DNA of 64,000 bases from Chamaelirium japonicum (taxonomy: Eukaryota; Streptophyta; Magnoliopsida; Liliales; Melanthiaceae), in the NCBI GenBank assembly GCA_947650365.1, contig OX393555.1, positions 84,077,995-84,141,994 on the forward strand, in the 5' to 3' direction. Position numbers and translations under genes: made by a program. This document shows, in pieces, positions 11,931-25,725 of this stretch; positions within the stretch are counted from its first letter, which is position 1, and every line of letters starts with the position of its first letter. The notes beneath the pieces are model-generated. The model saw only the letters and a program-made list of their open reading frames with translations, searched no databases and was not told where the DNA came from.

Positions 11931-13489
11931 ATCGTGCGAATGAATTAGAATGGATACATTCGTGCGAATGAATTATAATGGATCAGACGAATGAATTAGA
12001 ATGGATCGTACGAATGAATTAGAATGGATCGTACGAATGAATTAGAATGGATCGTGTTAATGAATTAGAATTGATCGTACGAATGAAATAGAATGGATTG
12101 TACGAATGATTTAGAATGGATCGTACGAATGAATTAGAATGGATACATTCGTGCGAATGAATTAGAATGGATACATTCGTGCGAAAGAATTAGAATAGAT
12201 CGTATGAATGAATTAGAATGGATCCTACGAATGAATTAGAATGGATCGTGCGAATGAATTAGAATGGATCGTACGAATGAATTAGAATGGATCGTACGAA
12301 TGAATTAGAATGGATCGTGCTAATAAATTAGAATTGATCGAACGAATGAATTAGCATGGATCGTGCTAATGAATTAGAATGGAACGTATGAATGAATTAG
12401 AATGGATCGTGTGAAAGAATTAGAATGGATTAGAATGGATCGTGTGAAAGAATTAGAATGAATTAGAATGGATCGTACGAATGAATTAGAATGGATTGTG
12501 TGAATGAATTAGAATGGACCGTATGAATGAATTAGAATGGATCGTATGAATGAATTAGAATGGATACATTCGTGCGAATGAATTAGAATGGATCGGACGA
12601 ATGAATTAGAATGCATCGTACGAATGAATTAGAATGGATCAAATGAGTGAATTAGAATGGTTACATTCATGCGAATGAATTAGAATGGATCATACGAATG
12701 GATTAGAATGGATCGTACGAATGAATTAGAATGGATCATACGAATGAGTAAGTATGAATCGTACGAATGAATTAGAATGGATACATTTGTGCGAATGAAT
12801 TAGAATGGATCGTACGAATGAATTAGAATGGATCGTACGAATGAATTAGAATGGATACATTTGTGCGAATGAATTAGAATGGATCGTACGAATGAATTAG
12901 AATGGATCGTATAAATGAATTAGAATGGATCGTACGAATGAATTAGAATGGATCGTACGAATAAACTAGAATGGATCGTACGAATGAATTAGACTGGATC
13001 GTACGAATGAATTTGAATGCATACATTTGTGCGAATGAATCTAAATGGATTGTATGAATGAATTACAATGGATCGTACGAATGAATTAGAATGGATCGTA
13101 CGAATGAATTAGAATAGCTCATACGAATGAATTAGAATGAATTGTATGAATGAATTAGAATGGTTACACGAGCGAATGAATTAGAATTGATCATACGAAT
13201 GAATTAGAATGGATCGTACGAATAAATTAGAATGGATCGTGGGAATGAATTAGAATGGATCGTACGAATGAATTAGAATGGATCCACCGAATGAGTTAGA
13301 ATGGATCATACGAATGAATTAGAATGGATTGTACGAATGAATTAGAATGGATTGTGCGAATGAATTAGAATGGATCGTATGAATGAATAAGAATGGATCG
13401 TACGAATGAATTAGAATGGATCGTGAGAATGAATTAGCATGAATCGTACGAATGTATTAGAATGGATCGTACGAATGAATTAGAATGAA
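11911..13489 (+). repeat. Forward block
   Basis: Has cassette C monomers without the junction near 12,210-12,420, spacer-less joins (GGATTAGAATGGAT near 12,427), part of cassette B near 12,590-12,720 and a GATCCACCGAATGAG monomer near 13,282 that recurs in the large units. Confidence 0.92.
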
Positions 13490-14310
13490 TCATACGATCC
13501 ATTCTAATTCATTCGTACGATCCATTCTAATTCATTCGCACGAATGTATCCATTCTAGTTCATTCGTACGATCCATTCTAGTTCATTCGTACGATCCATT
13601 CTAATTCATTCGTACGATCCATTCTAATTCATTCGTATGATCCATTCTAATTAATTCGTATGATCCATTCTAATTCATTCGTACGGTTCATTCTAATTCA
13701 TTCATACAATCCATTCTAATTCATTTACACGAATGTATCCATTCTAATTAATTCGTACGATCCATTCTAATTCATTTGTATGATCCATTCTTATTAATTC
13801 GCACGATCCAGTCTAATGGATTCGCACGATCCATTCTAATTCATTCGCACGAATGTATCCATTCTAATTCATTCGTACGATCCATTCTAATTCATTAATA
13901 TGATCCATTCTAATTCATTCGCACGATCCATTCTAATTCATTCATACGATCAATTCTAATTCATTCGTACGATCCATTCTAATTCATTCGCACGATCCAT
14001 TCTGATTCATTCGTACAATCTATTCTATTTCATTCGTACGATCCATTCTTACTCATTCGTATGCTCCATTCTAATTCATTCGGACGAATGTATCCATTCT
14101 AATTTATTCGTACGATCCATTCTAATTCATTCGGACGATCCATTCTAATTCATTCGTACGATCCATTCTAATTCATTTGTCCGATCCATTCTATTTCATT
14201 CGCACGAATGTATCCATTCTAATTCATTCGTACGGTCCATTCTAATTCATTCGCACAATCCATTCTATTTCATTCGTATGATCCATTCTTACTCATTCGT
14301 ATGATCCATT
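13490..14310 (-). repeat. Reverse block
   Basis: Shares the marker CCAGTCTAATGGATTCG near 13,808 with 10,231. Ends in the TTACTC monomer of junction J4. Confidence 0.92.
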
Positions 14311-14330
14311 ATGGATACATTCGTGCGAAT
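14295..14330. repeat. Junction type J4
   Basis: Reverse-to-forward switch with core GTATGATCCATTATGGATAC after a CATTCTTACTC monomer. Near copies at 36,105-36,135 and 46,948-46,978. Reverse-complement forms lie near 36,484-36,505 and 47,322-47,345 with one and two changed bases respectively; there GAATG and GAGTAAG follow, as expected for an inverted copy. Confidence 0.88.
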
Positions 14331-14680
14331 GAATTAGAATTGATCATACGAATGAGTAAGAATTGATCATACGAATGAGTAAGAATTGATCCTACAAATG
14401 ATATAGAATGGATTGTGCGAATGAATTAGAATGGATCGTACGAATGAATTAGAATGGATCGTGTGAAAGAATTAGAATGGATTGTATCAATGAATTAGAA
14501 TAGATCGTATGAATGAATTAAAATGGATTGTACGAATGAATTAGAATGGATCGTACGAATGAACTATAATGGATACATTCGTGCGAATGAATTAGAATGG
14601 ATCGTACGAATGAATTAGAATGGATCGTACGAATGAATTAGAATGGATCTTACGAATAAATTAGAATGGATCGTACGAAT
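14311..14680 (+). repeat. Forward block with cassette A
   Basis: Starts at J4 and has two GAGTAAG monomers in a row near 14,350-14,390, a local duplication. Confidence 0.92.
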
Positions 14681-15296
14681 GCACGATCCATGCTAATTCA
14701 TTCGTTCGATCAATTCTAATTCATTAGCACCATCCATTCTAATTCATTCGTACGATCCATTCTAATTCATTCGCAAGATCCATTCTAATTTATTCGTACG
14801 ATCCACTCTAATTCTTTCACACGATCCATTCTAAATCATTCGTATGATCCATTCTAATTCATTCGTATGATCTATTCTAATTCATTCGTACGATCCATTC
14901 TAATTTCATTCGTACGATCCATTCTAATTCATTCGCTCGAATATATCCATTCTAATCCATTCGTACGATCCATTCTAATACATTCGTACGATCCATTCTA
15001 ATTCATTCGCATGAATGTAACCATTCTAATTCATTCATTTGATCCATTCTAATTCATTCGTACGATTCATTCTAATTCATTCGTCCGATCCATTCTAAAT
15101 CATTCGCACGAATGTATCCATTCTAATCCATTCGTAAGATCCATTCTAATTCATTCGTACGATCCATTCTAATTCATTCGTACGATCCATTCTAATTCAT
15201 TAATATGATCCATTCTAATTCATTCGTACGATGCATTCTAATTCATATGCACAAAGGTATCCATTCTAATTCATTCGTACGATTCATTCTAATTCA
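14681..15296 (-). repeat. Reverse block with cassette B
   Basis: Opens with a GCTAATTC and TTCGATCAATTC pair from inverted cassette C; cassette B at 14,950-15,115; ends at J6. Confidence 0.92.
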
Positions 15297-15312
15297 GGAT
15301 CGTACGAATGAA
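15240..15312. repeat. Junction type J6
   Basis: Reverse-to-forward switch with core CTAATTCAGGATCGTACG, where a monomer is cut short. It is preceded by ATATGCACAAAGGTATCC. A second direct copy is near 16,925-16,985. The reverse complement, CGTACGATCCTGAATTAG followed by ATACCTTTGTGCATATG, is at about 21,308-21,372. Confidence 0.92.
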
Positions 15313-16089
15313 TTAGAATGGATACATTCGTGCGAATGAATTAGAATTGATCGTACGAATGAATTAGAATGGATCGTGCGAATGAATTAGAATGGATCGT
15401 ACGAATGAATTAGAATGGATCGTACGAATGAACTAGAATGGATACATTCGTGCGAATTAATTAGAATGGATCGTACGAATGAATTAGAATGGATCGTACG
15501 AATGAATTAGAATGGATCTTACGAATGAATTAGAATGGATCGTACGAATGAATTAGAATGGATACATTCGTGCGAATGAATTAGAATGGATCGGACGAAT
15601 GAATTAGAATGGATCGGACGAATAAATTAGAATGGATTAAATGAATGAATTAGAATGGTTACATTCATGCGAATGAATTAGAATGGATCGTACGAATGGA
15701 TTAGAATGGATCGTACGAATGGATTAGAATGGATACATTCGAGCGAATGAATTAGAATGGATCGTACGAATGAAATTAGAATGGATCATACGAATGAATT
15801 AGAATGGATCATACGAATGAATTAGAATGGATCATACGAATGATTTAGAATGGATCGTGTGAAAGAATTAGAATGGATCGTACGAATGAATTAGAATGGA
15901 TCATACGAATGAGGAAGAATGGATCGTACGAATGAAATAGAATAGATTGTATGAATGAATTAGAATGGATCCTACGAATGAATTAGAATGGATCGTGTGA
16001 AAGAATTAGAATGGATTGTATGAATGAATTAGAATGGATCGTATGAATGAATTAGAATGGATCGTGCAAATAAATTCGAATGGATCGTA
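15297..16089 (+). repeat. Forward block with cassette B
   Basis: Cassette B at 15,590-15,740, a GAATGAAATTAG one-base insertion near 15,772, then cassette A variants (one changed to GAGGAAG near 15,910). Confidence 0.92.
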
Positions 16090-16398
16090 ATTCATTCTAA
16101 TTCATTCTAATTCATTCGTACGTTCCATTCTAATTCATTAGCACGATCCATGCTAATTCATTCGTTCGATCAATTCTAATTCATTAGCACGATCTATTCT
16201 AATTCATTCGTACGATCCATTCTAATTCCTTCGTACGATCCATTCTAATTCATTCGTACGATCTATTCTAATTCATTCGTACGATCCATTCTAATTCATT
16301 CGTACGATCCATTCTAATTCATTCGTACGATCCATTCTAATTGATTCGTATGATCCATTCTAATTCATTCGTACAAATGTATCCATTCTAGTTCATTT
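16090..16398 (-). repeat. Reverse block
   Basis: Begins with the 11-bp piece ATTCATTCTAA repeated without spacers, then inverted cassette C monomers. Confidence 0.91.
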
Positions 16399-16920
16399 GT
16401 ACGAATGAAATAGAATAGATTGTATGAATGAATTAGAATGGATTAGAATGAATTAGAATGGATCGTGTGAATGAATTAGAATGGATCGTACAAATGAATT
16501 AGAATAGATTAGAATGGATCGTGCGAATGAATTAGAATGGATAGTACGAATGAATTAGAATGGATTGTATGAATGAATTAGAATGGATCTTACGAATGAA
16601 TTAGAATGGATAACGAATGAATTAGAATGGATCGTACGAATGAATTAGAATGGATCTTACGAATGAATTAGAATGGATCGTACGAATGAATTAGAATAGC
16701 TCATACGAATGAATTAGAATGAATCGTACGAATGAATTAGAATGGATCGTATGAATGAATTAGAATGGATACATTCGTGCGAATGAATTAGAATGGATCG
16801 TATGAATGAATTAGAATAGATTTTGTGAATGAATTAGAATGGATCGTACGAATGAATTAGAATAGATCCTATGAATTAGAATGGATCGTACGAATTAATT
16901 AGAATGGATACATTCGTGCG
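16399..16920 (+). repeat. Forward block with spacer-less joins
   Basis: Several monomers lack the spacer (near 16,440, 16,505 and 16,608), unusual irregularity for a 500-bp stretch. Confidence 0.91.
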
Positions 16921-16969
16921 AGCACAAAGGTATCCATTCTAATTCATTCGTACGATCCATTCTAATTCA
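16921..16969 (-). repeat. Short reverse block at J6
   Basis: About two monomers bearing CACAAAGGTATCC, the same lead-in to J6 as at 15,250. Confidence 0.9.
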
Positions 16970-17396
16970 GGATCGTACGAATGAATTAGAATGGATATAT
17001 TCGTGCAAATGAATTAGAATGAATCGTATGAATGAATTAGAATGGATCGTATAAGTGAATTAGAACGGATAGTACGAATGAAGTAGAATGGATCGTATGA
17101 ATGAATTAGAATGGATATATTCGTGCGAATGAATTAGAATGGATCGTATGAATGAATTAGAATAGATTGTGCGAATGAATTAGAATGGATCATACGAATG
17201 AATTAGAATGGATACATTCGTGCGAATAAACTAGAATGGATTGTATGAATGAATTAGAATGGATCGTACGAATGAATTAGAATGGATCGTACGAATGAAT
17301 TAGAATAGATTGCGCGAATGAATTAGAATGGATCGTGCGAATGAAATAGAATGGATACAAATGAATTAGAATGGATCATACGAATGAATTAGAATG
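16970..17396 (+). repeat. Forward block with cassette D
   Basis: Copy of the right part of 3344-4052, including GAACGGATAGTAC. Confidence 0.92.
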
Positions 17397-17560
17397 ACGA
17401 TCCATTCTTACTCATTCGTATGATCCATTCTAATTTAATCGCACGAATGTATCCATTCTAATTCATTCGTACGTCTAATTCATTCGTACGGTCCATTCTA
17501 ATTCATTCGCACAATCCATTCTATTTCATTCGTACGATCCATTCTTACTCATTCGTATGA
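16993..17560. repeat. Direct duplication of a forward-reverse junction segment, copy 2
   Basis: Partner of 3575-4190. Both copies keep the same broken monomer CGTACGTCTAATTC just after the switch, which makes independent origin unlikely. The offset drifts from about 13,418 to 13,344, the length of about three monomers. Confidence 0.8.
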
Positions 17561-17566
17561 TCCATA
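17397..17566 (-). repeat. Reverse block
   Basis: Opens with a TTACTC monomer and the truncated CGTACGTCTAATTC; ends abruptly at CCATAAAG. Confidence 0.92.
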
Positions 17567-18621
17567 AAGAATTAGAATGGATATATTCGTGCGAATTAAT
17601 TAGAATGGATACATTAGTGCGAAAGAATTAGAATAGATCGTATGAATGAATTAGAATGGATCCTATGAATGAATTAGAATGGATCGTGCGAATGAATTAC
17701 AATGGATCGTACGAATGAATTAGAATGGATACATTCATGCGAATGAATTAGAATGGATCGGACGAATGAATTAGAATGGATCGTACGAATGAATTAGAAT
17801 GGATTAAATGAATGAATTAGAATGGTTACATTCATGCGAAAGAATTAGAATGGATCGTACGAATGGATTAGAATGGATACATTCGAGCGAATGAATTAGA
17901 ATGGATCGTACGAATGAATTAGAATGGACCGTACGAATGAATTAGAATGGATCGTACGAATGAATTAGAATGGATCGTATGAAAGAATTAGAATGGATTG
18001 TATGAATGAATTAGAATAGATCGTATGAATGAATTAGAATGGATTGTACGAATGAATTATAATGGATCGTACGAATGAATTAGAATGGATACATTCGTGC
18101 GAATGAATTAGAATGGATACATTCGTGCGAAAGAATTAGAATAGATCGTATGAATGAATTAGAATGGATCCTATGAATGAATTAGAATGGATCGTGCGAA
18201 TGAATTAGAATGGATCGTACGAATGAATTAGAATGGATCGTGTGAAAGAATTAGAATGAATCGTACGAATGAATTAGAATGGATCGTGCGAATGAATTAG
18301 AATTGATCGTACGAATGAATTAGAATAGATAAATTTGTGCGAATGAATTAGAATGGATCATACGAATGAATTAGAATGTATCGTGCGAATGAATTAGAAT
18401 TGATCGAATGAATGAATTAGCATGGATCGTGCTAATGAATTAGAATGGATTGTACGAATGAATTAGAATGGATCATGCAAATGAATTAGAATGGATCGTA
18501 CGAATGAATTAGAATGGATACATTTGTGAGAATGAATTAGAATGGATCGTACAAATGAATTAGAATGGATCGTATGAATGAATTAGAATGGATTGTGCGA
18601 ACGAATTCGAATGGATCGTAC
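17567..18621 (+). repeat. Forward block with cassettes B and C
   Basis: Cassette B at 17,755-17,895; cassette C monomers near 18,380-18,440; ends at inverted J1. Confidence 0.92.
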
Positions 18622-19355
18622 GAATTCATTCTAATTCATTCATACAATCCATTCTAATTCTTTCACACGATCCATTCTAATTCATTCGTACGTTCCATTC
18701 TAATTCATTAGCACGATCCATGCTAATTCATTCGTTCGATCAATTCTAATTCATTAGCACGATCCATTCTAATTCATTCGTACGATCCATTCTAATTCAT
18801 TCGCACGATCCATTCTAATTCATTCATAGGATCCATTCTAATTCATTCATACGATCTATTCTAATTCTTTCGCACGAATGTATCCATTCTAATTCATTCG
18901 CACGAATGTATCCATTGTAATTCATTCGTACGATCCATTCTAATCCATTCTATTTCATTAGCACGATCCATTCTAATTCATTCATATGATCCATTCTAAT
19001 TCATTCGCACGATCCATTCTAATTCATTCGTACGATCCATTCTAATTCTTTCACACGATCCATTCTAATTCATTCATACGATCTATTCTAATTCATTCGT
19101 ACGATCCATTCTAATTCATTCGTACGATCCATTCTAATTCCTTCGTACGATCCATTCTAATTCATTCATACAATCTATTCTAATTCATTCATACAATCCA
19201 TTCTAATTCGTTCACACGATCCATTCTAATTCATTCGTACGATCCATTCTAATTCATTCGCACAATCCATTCTAATTCATTCGCACGAATGTATCCATTC
19301 TAAATCATTCATACAATCCATTCTATTTCATTCGTACGATCCATTTTTACTCATT
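18622..19355 (-). repeat. Reverse block led by inverted cassette C
   Basis: After the junction the whole of cassette C appears inverted (18,622-18,780), then cassette A in reverse near 19,205-19,350. The last monomer is cut at TCATTGTACG. Confidence 0.92.
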
Positions 19356-19680
19356 GTACGAATGAATTAGAATGGATCCTACGAATGAATTAGAATAGAT
19401 CGTGTGAAAGAATTAGAATGGATTGTACGAATGAATTAGAATGGATCGTACGAATGAATTAGAATGGATCGTACGAATGAATTAGAATGGATCGTACGAA
19501 TAAATTAGAATGGATACATTCGTCCGAATGAATTAGAATGGATCATACGAATGAGTAAGAATGGATCGTACGAATGAAATAGAATAGATTGTACGAATGA
19601 ATTAGAATGGATCCTACGAACGAATTAGAATAGATCGTGTGAAAGAATTAGAATGGATCGTACGAATGAATTAGAATGAA
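19356..19680 (+). repeat. Forward block with cassette A
   Basis: Two copies of the GAGTAAG, GAAATAG and GTGTGAAAG part in series; ends at J1. Confidence 0.92.
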
Positions 19681-21316
19681 TTCGTACGATCCATTCGAAT
19701 TCATTCGCACGATCCATTTTAATTCATTCATACGATCCATTCTAATTCATTCATACAATCCCTTCTAATTCTTTCACACGATCCATTCTAATTCATTCGT
19801 AGGATCCATTCTAATTCATTCGTACAATCTATTCTATTTCATTCGTACGATCCATTCTTACTCATTCGTATGATCCATTCTAATTCATTCGGACGAATGT
19901 ATCCATTCTAATTTATTCGTACGATCCATTCTAATTCATTCATACGATCCATTCTAATTCATTCGTACGATCCATTCTAATTCATTCGTCCGATCCATTC
20001 TAATTCATTCGCACGAATGTATCCATTCTAATTCATTCGTACGATCCATTCTAATTCATAAGTACGATCCATTCTAATTCATTCGTAAGATCTATTCTAA
20101 TTTATTCGTACGATCCATTCTAATTCATTCGCACGAATGTATCCATTCTAGTTCATTCGTACGATCCATTCTAATTCATTCGTACGATCCATTCTAATTC
20201 ATTCGCACGATCCATTCTAATTCATTCGTACGATCCATTCTAATTCATTCATACGATCCATTCTAATTCATTCGTATGATCCATTCTAATTCATTCGCAC
20301 AAATGTATCCATTCTAATTCATTCGTACGATCCATTCTAATTCATTCGCACGATCCATTCTAATTCATTCGTACGATCCATTCTAATTCATTCGCACGAT
20401 CTGTTCTTATTCATTCGCATAATCCATTCTAATTCATTCGCACGAATGTATCCATTCTAATTCATTCATACGATCCATTCTAATTCATTCGTACGATCCA
20501 TTCTAATTCATTCATATGATCCATTCTAATTAATTTGTATGATCCAATCGAATTCATTCGTACGATCCATTCTAATTCATTCGCACGATCTATTCTTATT
20601 CATTCGCACGATCCAGTCTAATTGATTCGCACGATCCATTCTAATTCATTCTCACGAATGTATCCATTCTAATTCATTCGTACGATCCATTCTAATTCAT
20701 TAATATGATCCATTCTAATTCATTCATATGATCCATTCTAATTCATATGCACAAAGGTATCCATTCTAATCCATTCGTATAATCCATTCTAATACATTCG
20801 TACGATCCATTCTAATTCATTCGTACGATCCATTCTAATTCATTCGCTCGAATGTATCCATTCTAATCCATTCGTACGATCCATTCTAATCCATTCGTAC
20901 GATCCATTCTAATTCATTCGCATGAATGTAACAATTCTAATTCATTCATTTGATCCATTCTAATTCATTCGTACGATCCATTCTAATTCATTCGTCCGAT
21001 CCGTTCTAATTCATTCGCACGAATGTATCCATTCTAATTAATTCGTACGATCCATTCTAATTCATTCGTATGATCCATTCTAATTCATTCGTAAGATCCA
21101 TTCTAATTCATTCATACGATCCATTCTATTTCATTCGTACGATCCATTCTAATTTATTCGCACGAATGTATCCATTCTAGTTCATTCGTACGATCCATTC
21201 TAATTCATTCGTACGATCCATTCTTATTCATTCGCACGATCCATTCTAATTCATTCGTACGATCAATTCTAATTCATTCGCACAAATGTATCCATTCTAA
21301 TTCATTCGTACGATCC
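19681..21316 (-). repeat. Reverse block with cassette B
   Basis: Standard post-J1 order, a CCAGTCTAATTGATTCG marker near 20,614 and cassette B at 20,850-21,020; ends at inverted J6. Confidence 0.92.
20850..21020 (-). repeat. Cassette B, reverse example (GTAACC marker)
   Basis: Reverse complement of cassette B: GCTCGAATG, two CTAATCCATTCG monomers, GCATGAATGTAAC, CATTTGATCC, GTCCGATCC, GCACGAATGTATCC. Other reverse copies near 1615-1730, 6850-7010, 9425-9540, 9680-9870, 10390-10560, 11700-11855, 14950-15115, 21700-21860, 40740-40835, 58910-59000 and 62595-62690. In the first 22 kb most copies are reverse; after 34 kb most are forward. Confidence 0.9.
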
Positions 21317-21482
21317 TGAATTAGAATGGATCGTACGAATGAATTAGAATGGATACCTTTGTGCATATGAATTAGAATGGATCGTACGAATGAATTAGAG
21401 TGGATCATATTAATGAATTAGAATGGATCGTACGAATGAATTAGAATGGATACATTCGTGCGAATGAATTAGAATGGATCGT
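21317..21482 (+). repeat. Forward block
   Basis: Reverse complement of the material left of J6 at 15,240: GGATACCTTTGTGCATATG then CATATTAATG. It joins the next block at GTGCACGAATG. Confidence 0.91.
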
Positions 21483-22445
21483 GCACGAATGTATCCTTTC
21501 TAATTCATTCGTACGATACATTCTAATTCATTGATATGATCCATTCTAATTCATTCGTACGATCCATTCTAATTCATATGCACAAAGGTATCCATTCTAA
21601 TCCATTCATAGGATCCATTCTAATCCATTCGTACGATCCATTCTAATTCATTCGTACAATCCATTCTAATTCATTCGCTCGAATGTATCCATTCTAATCC
21701 ATTCGTACGATCCATTCTAATCCATTCGTAAGATCCATTCTAATTCATTCGCATGAATGTAACCATTCTAATTTATTCATTTGATCCATTCTAATTCATT
21801 CGTACGATCCATTCTAATTCATTCGTCCGATCCATTCTAATTCATTCGCACGAATGTATCCATTCTAATTCATTCGTACAATCCATTCTAATTCATTCGT
21901 ACGATCCATTCTAATTCATTTGTAAGATCCATTCTAATTCATTCGTACGATCCATTCTAATTCATTCGTACGATCCATTCTAATTCATTCGCACGAATGT
22001 ATCCATTCTAGCTCATTCGTACGATCCATTCTAATTCATTCGTACGATCCATTCTTATTCATTCGCACGATCCATTCTAATTCATTCGTACGATCAATTT
22101 CTAATTCATTCGCACGAATGTATCCATTCTAATTCATTCATACGATCCATTCTAATTCATTCGTACGATCCATTCTAATTCACTCATACGATCCATTCTA
22201 ATACATTCATACGATCCATTCTAATTCATTTGCACGAATATATCCATTCTAATTCATTCGTACGATCCATTCTAATTCCTTCGTACGGATCGATTCTAAT
22301 TCATTCGTACGATCTATTCTAATTCATTCGTATGATCCATTCTAATTCATTCGTACGATCCATTCTAATTCCTTCGTACGATCCATTCTAATTCCTTCGT
22401 ACGATCCATTCTAATTCATTCGTACAATCTATTCTAATTCATTCG
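21483..22445 (-). repeat. Reverse block with cassettes B and D
   Basis: Repeats the order seen in the preceding reverse block (cassette B at 21,700-21,860), then cassette D at 22,180-22,290 and CCTTCG monomers; ends at J8. Confidence 0.92.
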
Positions 22446-23350
22446 TACGAATGGATACATTCATGTGAATGAATTAGAATGGATCGTACGAATGAGTAAG
22501 AATGGATCGTACGAATGAAATAGAATGGATTGCACGAATGAATTAGAATGGATCGTACGAATGAATTAGAATGGATCGTGTGAAAGAATTAGAATGGATT
22601 GTATGAATGAATTAGAATGGATCGTACGAATGAATTAGAATGGATCGTACGAATGAATTAGAATAGATCGTACGAATGAATTAGAATGGATCGTACGAAG
22701 GAATTAGAATGGATCATACGAATGAATTAGAATGGATATATTCGTGCAAATGAATTAGAATGGATCGTATGAATGTATTAGGATGGATCGTATGAGAGAA
22801 TTAGAATAGATCGTACGAATGAATTAGAATGGATCGTATGGATGAATTAGAATGGATACATTCGTGTGAATGAATTAGAATGGATCGTATGAATGAATTA
22901 GAATAGGTTTTGTGAATGAATTAGAACTGATCGTACGAATGAATTAGAATGGATTGTATGAGTGAATTAGAATAGATACGAAGGAATTAGAATGGATCGT
23001 ACGAAGGAATTAGAATGGATCATACGAATGAAATAGAATGGATCGTACGAAGGAATTAGAATGGATCGTACGAAGGAATTAGAATGGATCGTACGAATGA
23101 ATTAGAATGGATATATTCGTGCAAATGAATTAGAATGGATCGTATGAATGAATTAGAATGGATCGTATGAGTGAATTAGAACGGATAGTACGAATGAAGT
23201 AGAATGGATCGTATGAATGAATTAGAATGGATACATTCGTGCGAATGAATTAGAATGGATCGTATGAATGAATTAGAATAGATTGTGCGAATGAATTAGA
23301 ATGGATCGTACGAATGAATTAGAATGGATACATTCGTGCGAATAAATTAG
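22320..23350. repeat. Direct duplication related to 32.0-33.0 kb
   Basis: Contains the reverse-to-forward switch near 22446 (core CATTCGTACGAATGGATAC), then GAGTAAG, GAAATAG and TGCACG monomers, GTGTGAAAG, GAAGG monomers, the TATATTCGTGCAAATG 28-mer and the TTTTGTGAATGAATTAG plus GAACTGATC pair. The same order occurs at about 32,040-32,640, giving an offset near 9.65 kb. Monomer number between markers differs. Confidence 0.75.
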
Positions 23351-23635
23351 AATGGATTGTATGAATTAATTAGAATGGATCGTAGGAATGAATTAGAATG
23401 GATCGTACAAATGAATTAGAATAGATTGCGCGAATGAATTAGAACGGATCGTACGAATGAATTAGAATGGATCGTACGAATGAATTAGAATGGATCGTAC
23501 GAATGAATTAGAATGGATCGTACGAAGAAATTAGAATGGATCGTACGAATGAATTAGAATGGATCGGACGATTGAATTAGAATGGATCATACGAATGAGT
23601 AAGAATGGATCGTATGAATGAATTAGATTGGATCG
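22446..23635 (+). repeat. Forward block with cassettes A and D
   Basis: Cassette D twice (22,735 and 23,105); GAACTGATC marker near 22,924; runs of GAAGG monomers. Confidence 0.92.
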
Positions 23636-23660
23636 TACGATCCATTCTAATTTATTAGCA
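23636..23660 (-). repeat. Single reverse monomer
   Basis: Inverted counterpart of J10 (2193, 27,783). Confidence 0.9.
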
Positions 23661-24200
23661 TGAATCGTGCTAATGAATTAGAATGGAATATACGAATGAA
23701 TTAGAATGGATCGTACAAATGAATTAGAATGAATTAGAATGGATCGTACGAATGAATTAGAATAGATCATAGGAATGAATTAGAATGGATCGTGCAAATG
23801 AATTAGAATGGATACATTCGTGCGAATGAATTAGAATGGATCGTGCGAATGAATTAGAATGGATCATACGAATGAATTAGAATGGATATATTTGAACGAA
23901 TAAATTAGAATGGATCATACGAATGAATTAGAATGGATCGTACGAATGAATTAGAATGGATAGTGCGAATGAATTAGAATCGATCGTACGAATGAATTAG
24001 AATGGATCATAAGAATGAGTAAGAATGGATCGTACGAATGAATTAGAATGGATCGTACGAATGAATTAGAATGGATCGTACGAATAAATTAGAATGGATA
24101 CATTCGTCCGAATGAATTAGAATGGATCATACGAATGAGTAAGAATGGATCGTACGAATGAAATAGAATAGATTGTACGAATGAATTAGAATGGATCCTA
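23661..24200 (+). repeat. Forward block
   Basis: Starts with GTGCTAATG and a GGAATATACG monomer; ends with cassette A variants broken at GGATCCTAGTACG. Confidence 0.92.
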
Positions 24201-24400
24201 GTACGATCCATTCTAATTCATTCGTACGATCCATTCTAATTCATTCATACAATCCATTCTAATTCTTTCACACGATCCATTCTAATTCATTCGTACGATC
24301 CATTCTAATTCATTCGTGCAATCCATTCTATTTCATTCGTACGATCCATTCTTACTCATTCGTACGATCCATTCTAATTCATTCACACGAATGTATCCAT
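24201..24400 (-). repeat. Reverse block with cassette A
   Basis: Third relative of the 625-850 block, sharing TGCAATCC and the inverted J8 end. Confidence 0.92.
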
Positions 24401-25725
24401 TCGTACGAATGAATTAGAATAGGTTGTACGAATGAATTAGAATGGATCGTACGAAGGAATTAGAATGGATCGTACGAATGAATTAGAATGGATCGCACGA
24501 ATGAATTAGAATGGATATATTCGTGCAAATGAATTAGAATGGATCGTATGAATGTATTAGAATGGATCGTTTGAGCGAATTAGAATGGATCGTACGAATG
24601 ATTTAGAATGGATTGTATGAATGAATTAGAATGGATCGTACGAAAGAATTAGAATGGATCATACGAATTAATTAGAATGGATCATACAAATGAATTAGAA
24701 TGGATCGTACGAATGAATTAGAATGGATACATTCGTGCGAATGAATTAGAATGGATTGTGCGAATGAATAAGAACATATCGTGCGAATGAATTAGAATGG
24801 ATCGTACGAATGAATTAGAATGGATCGTGCGAATGAATTAGAATGTACGAATGAATTAGAATGGATACATTTGTGCGAATGAATTAGAATGGATCGTACG
24901 AATGAATTAGAATGGATCGTATGAATGAATTAGAATGGATCGTACGAATGAACTAGAATGGATCGTGCGAATGAATTAGAATGGATCGTACGAATGAATT
25001 AGAATGGATCGTGTGAAAGAATTAGAATGGATCGTACGAATGAATTAGAATGGATCGTGCGAATGAATTAGAAAGGATCATACGAATGAATTAGATTAGA
25101 TACATTTGTGCGAATGAATTAGAATGAATCGTACGAATGAATTAGAATGGATCGTATGAATAATTTAGAATGGATCGTACGAATGAATTAGAATGGATCG
25201 TGCGAATGAATTAGAATGGATCGTACGAATGAATTAGAATAGATCGTACGAATGAACTAGAATGGATACATTCATGTGAATGAATTAGAATGGATCGTAC
25301 GAATGAATTAGAATGGATCTTACGAATGAATTAGAATGGATCGTACGAATGAATTAGAATGGATCGTACGAATGAATTAGAATGGATACATTCGTGCGAA
25401 TGAATTAGAATGGATCGGACGAATGAATTAGAATGGATCGTACGAATAAATTAGAATGGATCGTATGAATGAATTAGAATGGATCGTACGAATAAATTAG
25501 AATGGATACATTCGTCCGAATGAATTAGAATGGATCATACGAATGAGTAAGAATGGATCGTACATATGAAATAGAATAGATTGTACGAATGAATTAGAAT
25601 GGATCCTACGAATGAATTAGAATGGATCGTGTGAAAGAATTAGAATGGATTGTATGAATGAATTAGAATGGATCGTATGAATGAATTCGAATGGATCGTG
25701 CGAATGAATTCGAATGGATCGTACG
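24401..25725 (+). repeat. Forward block
   Basis: Cassette D at 24,505-24,610; a shortened GAATGTACGAATG monomer near 24,841; cassette A near 25,500-25,640; ends at inverted J1. Confidence 0.92.
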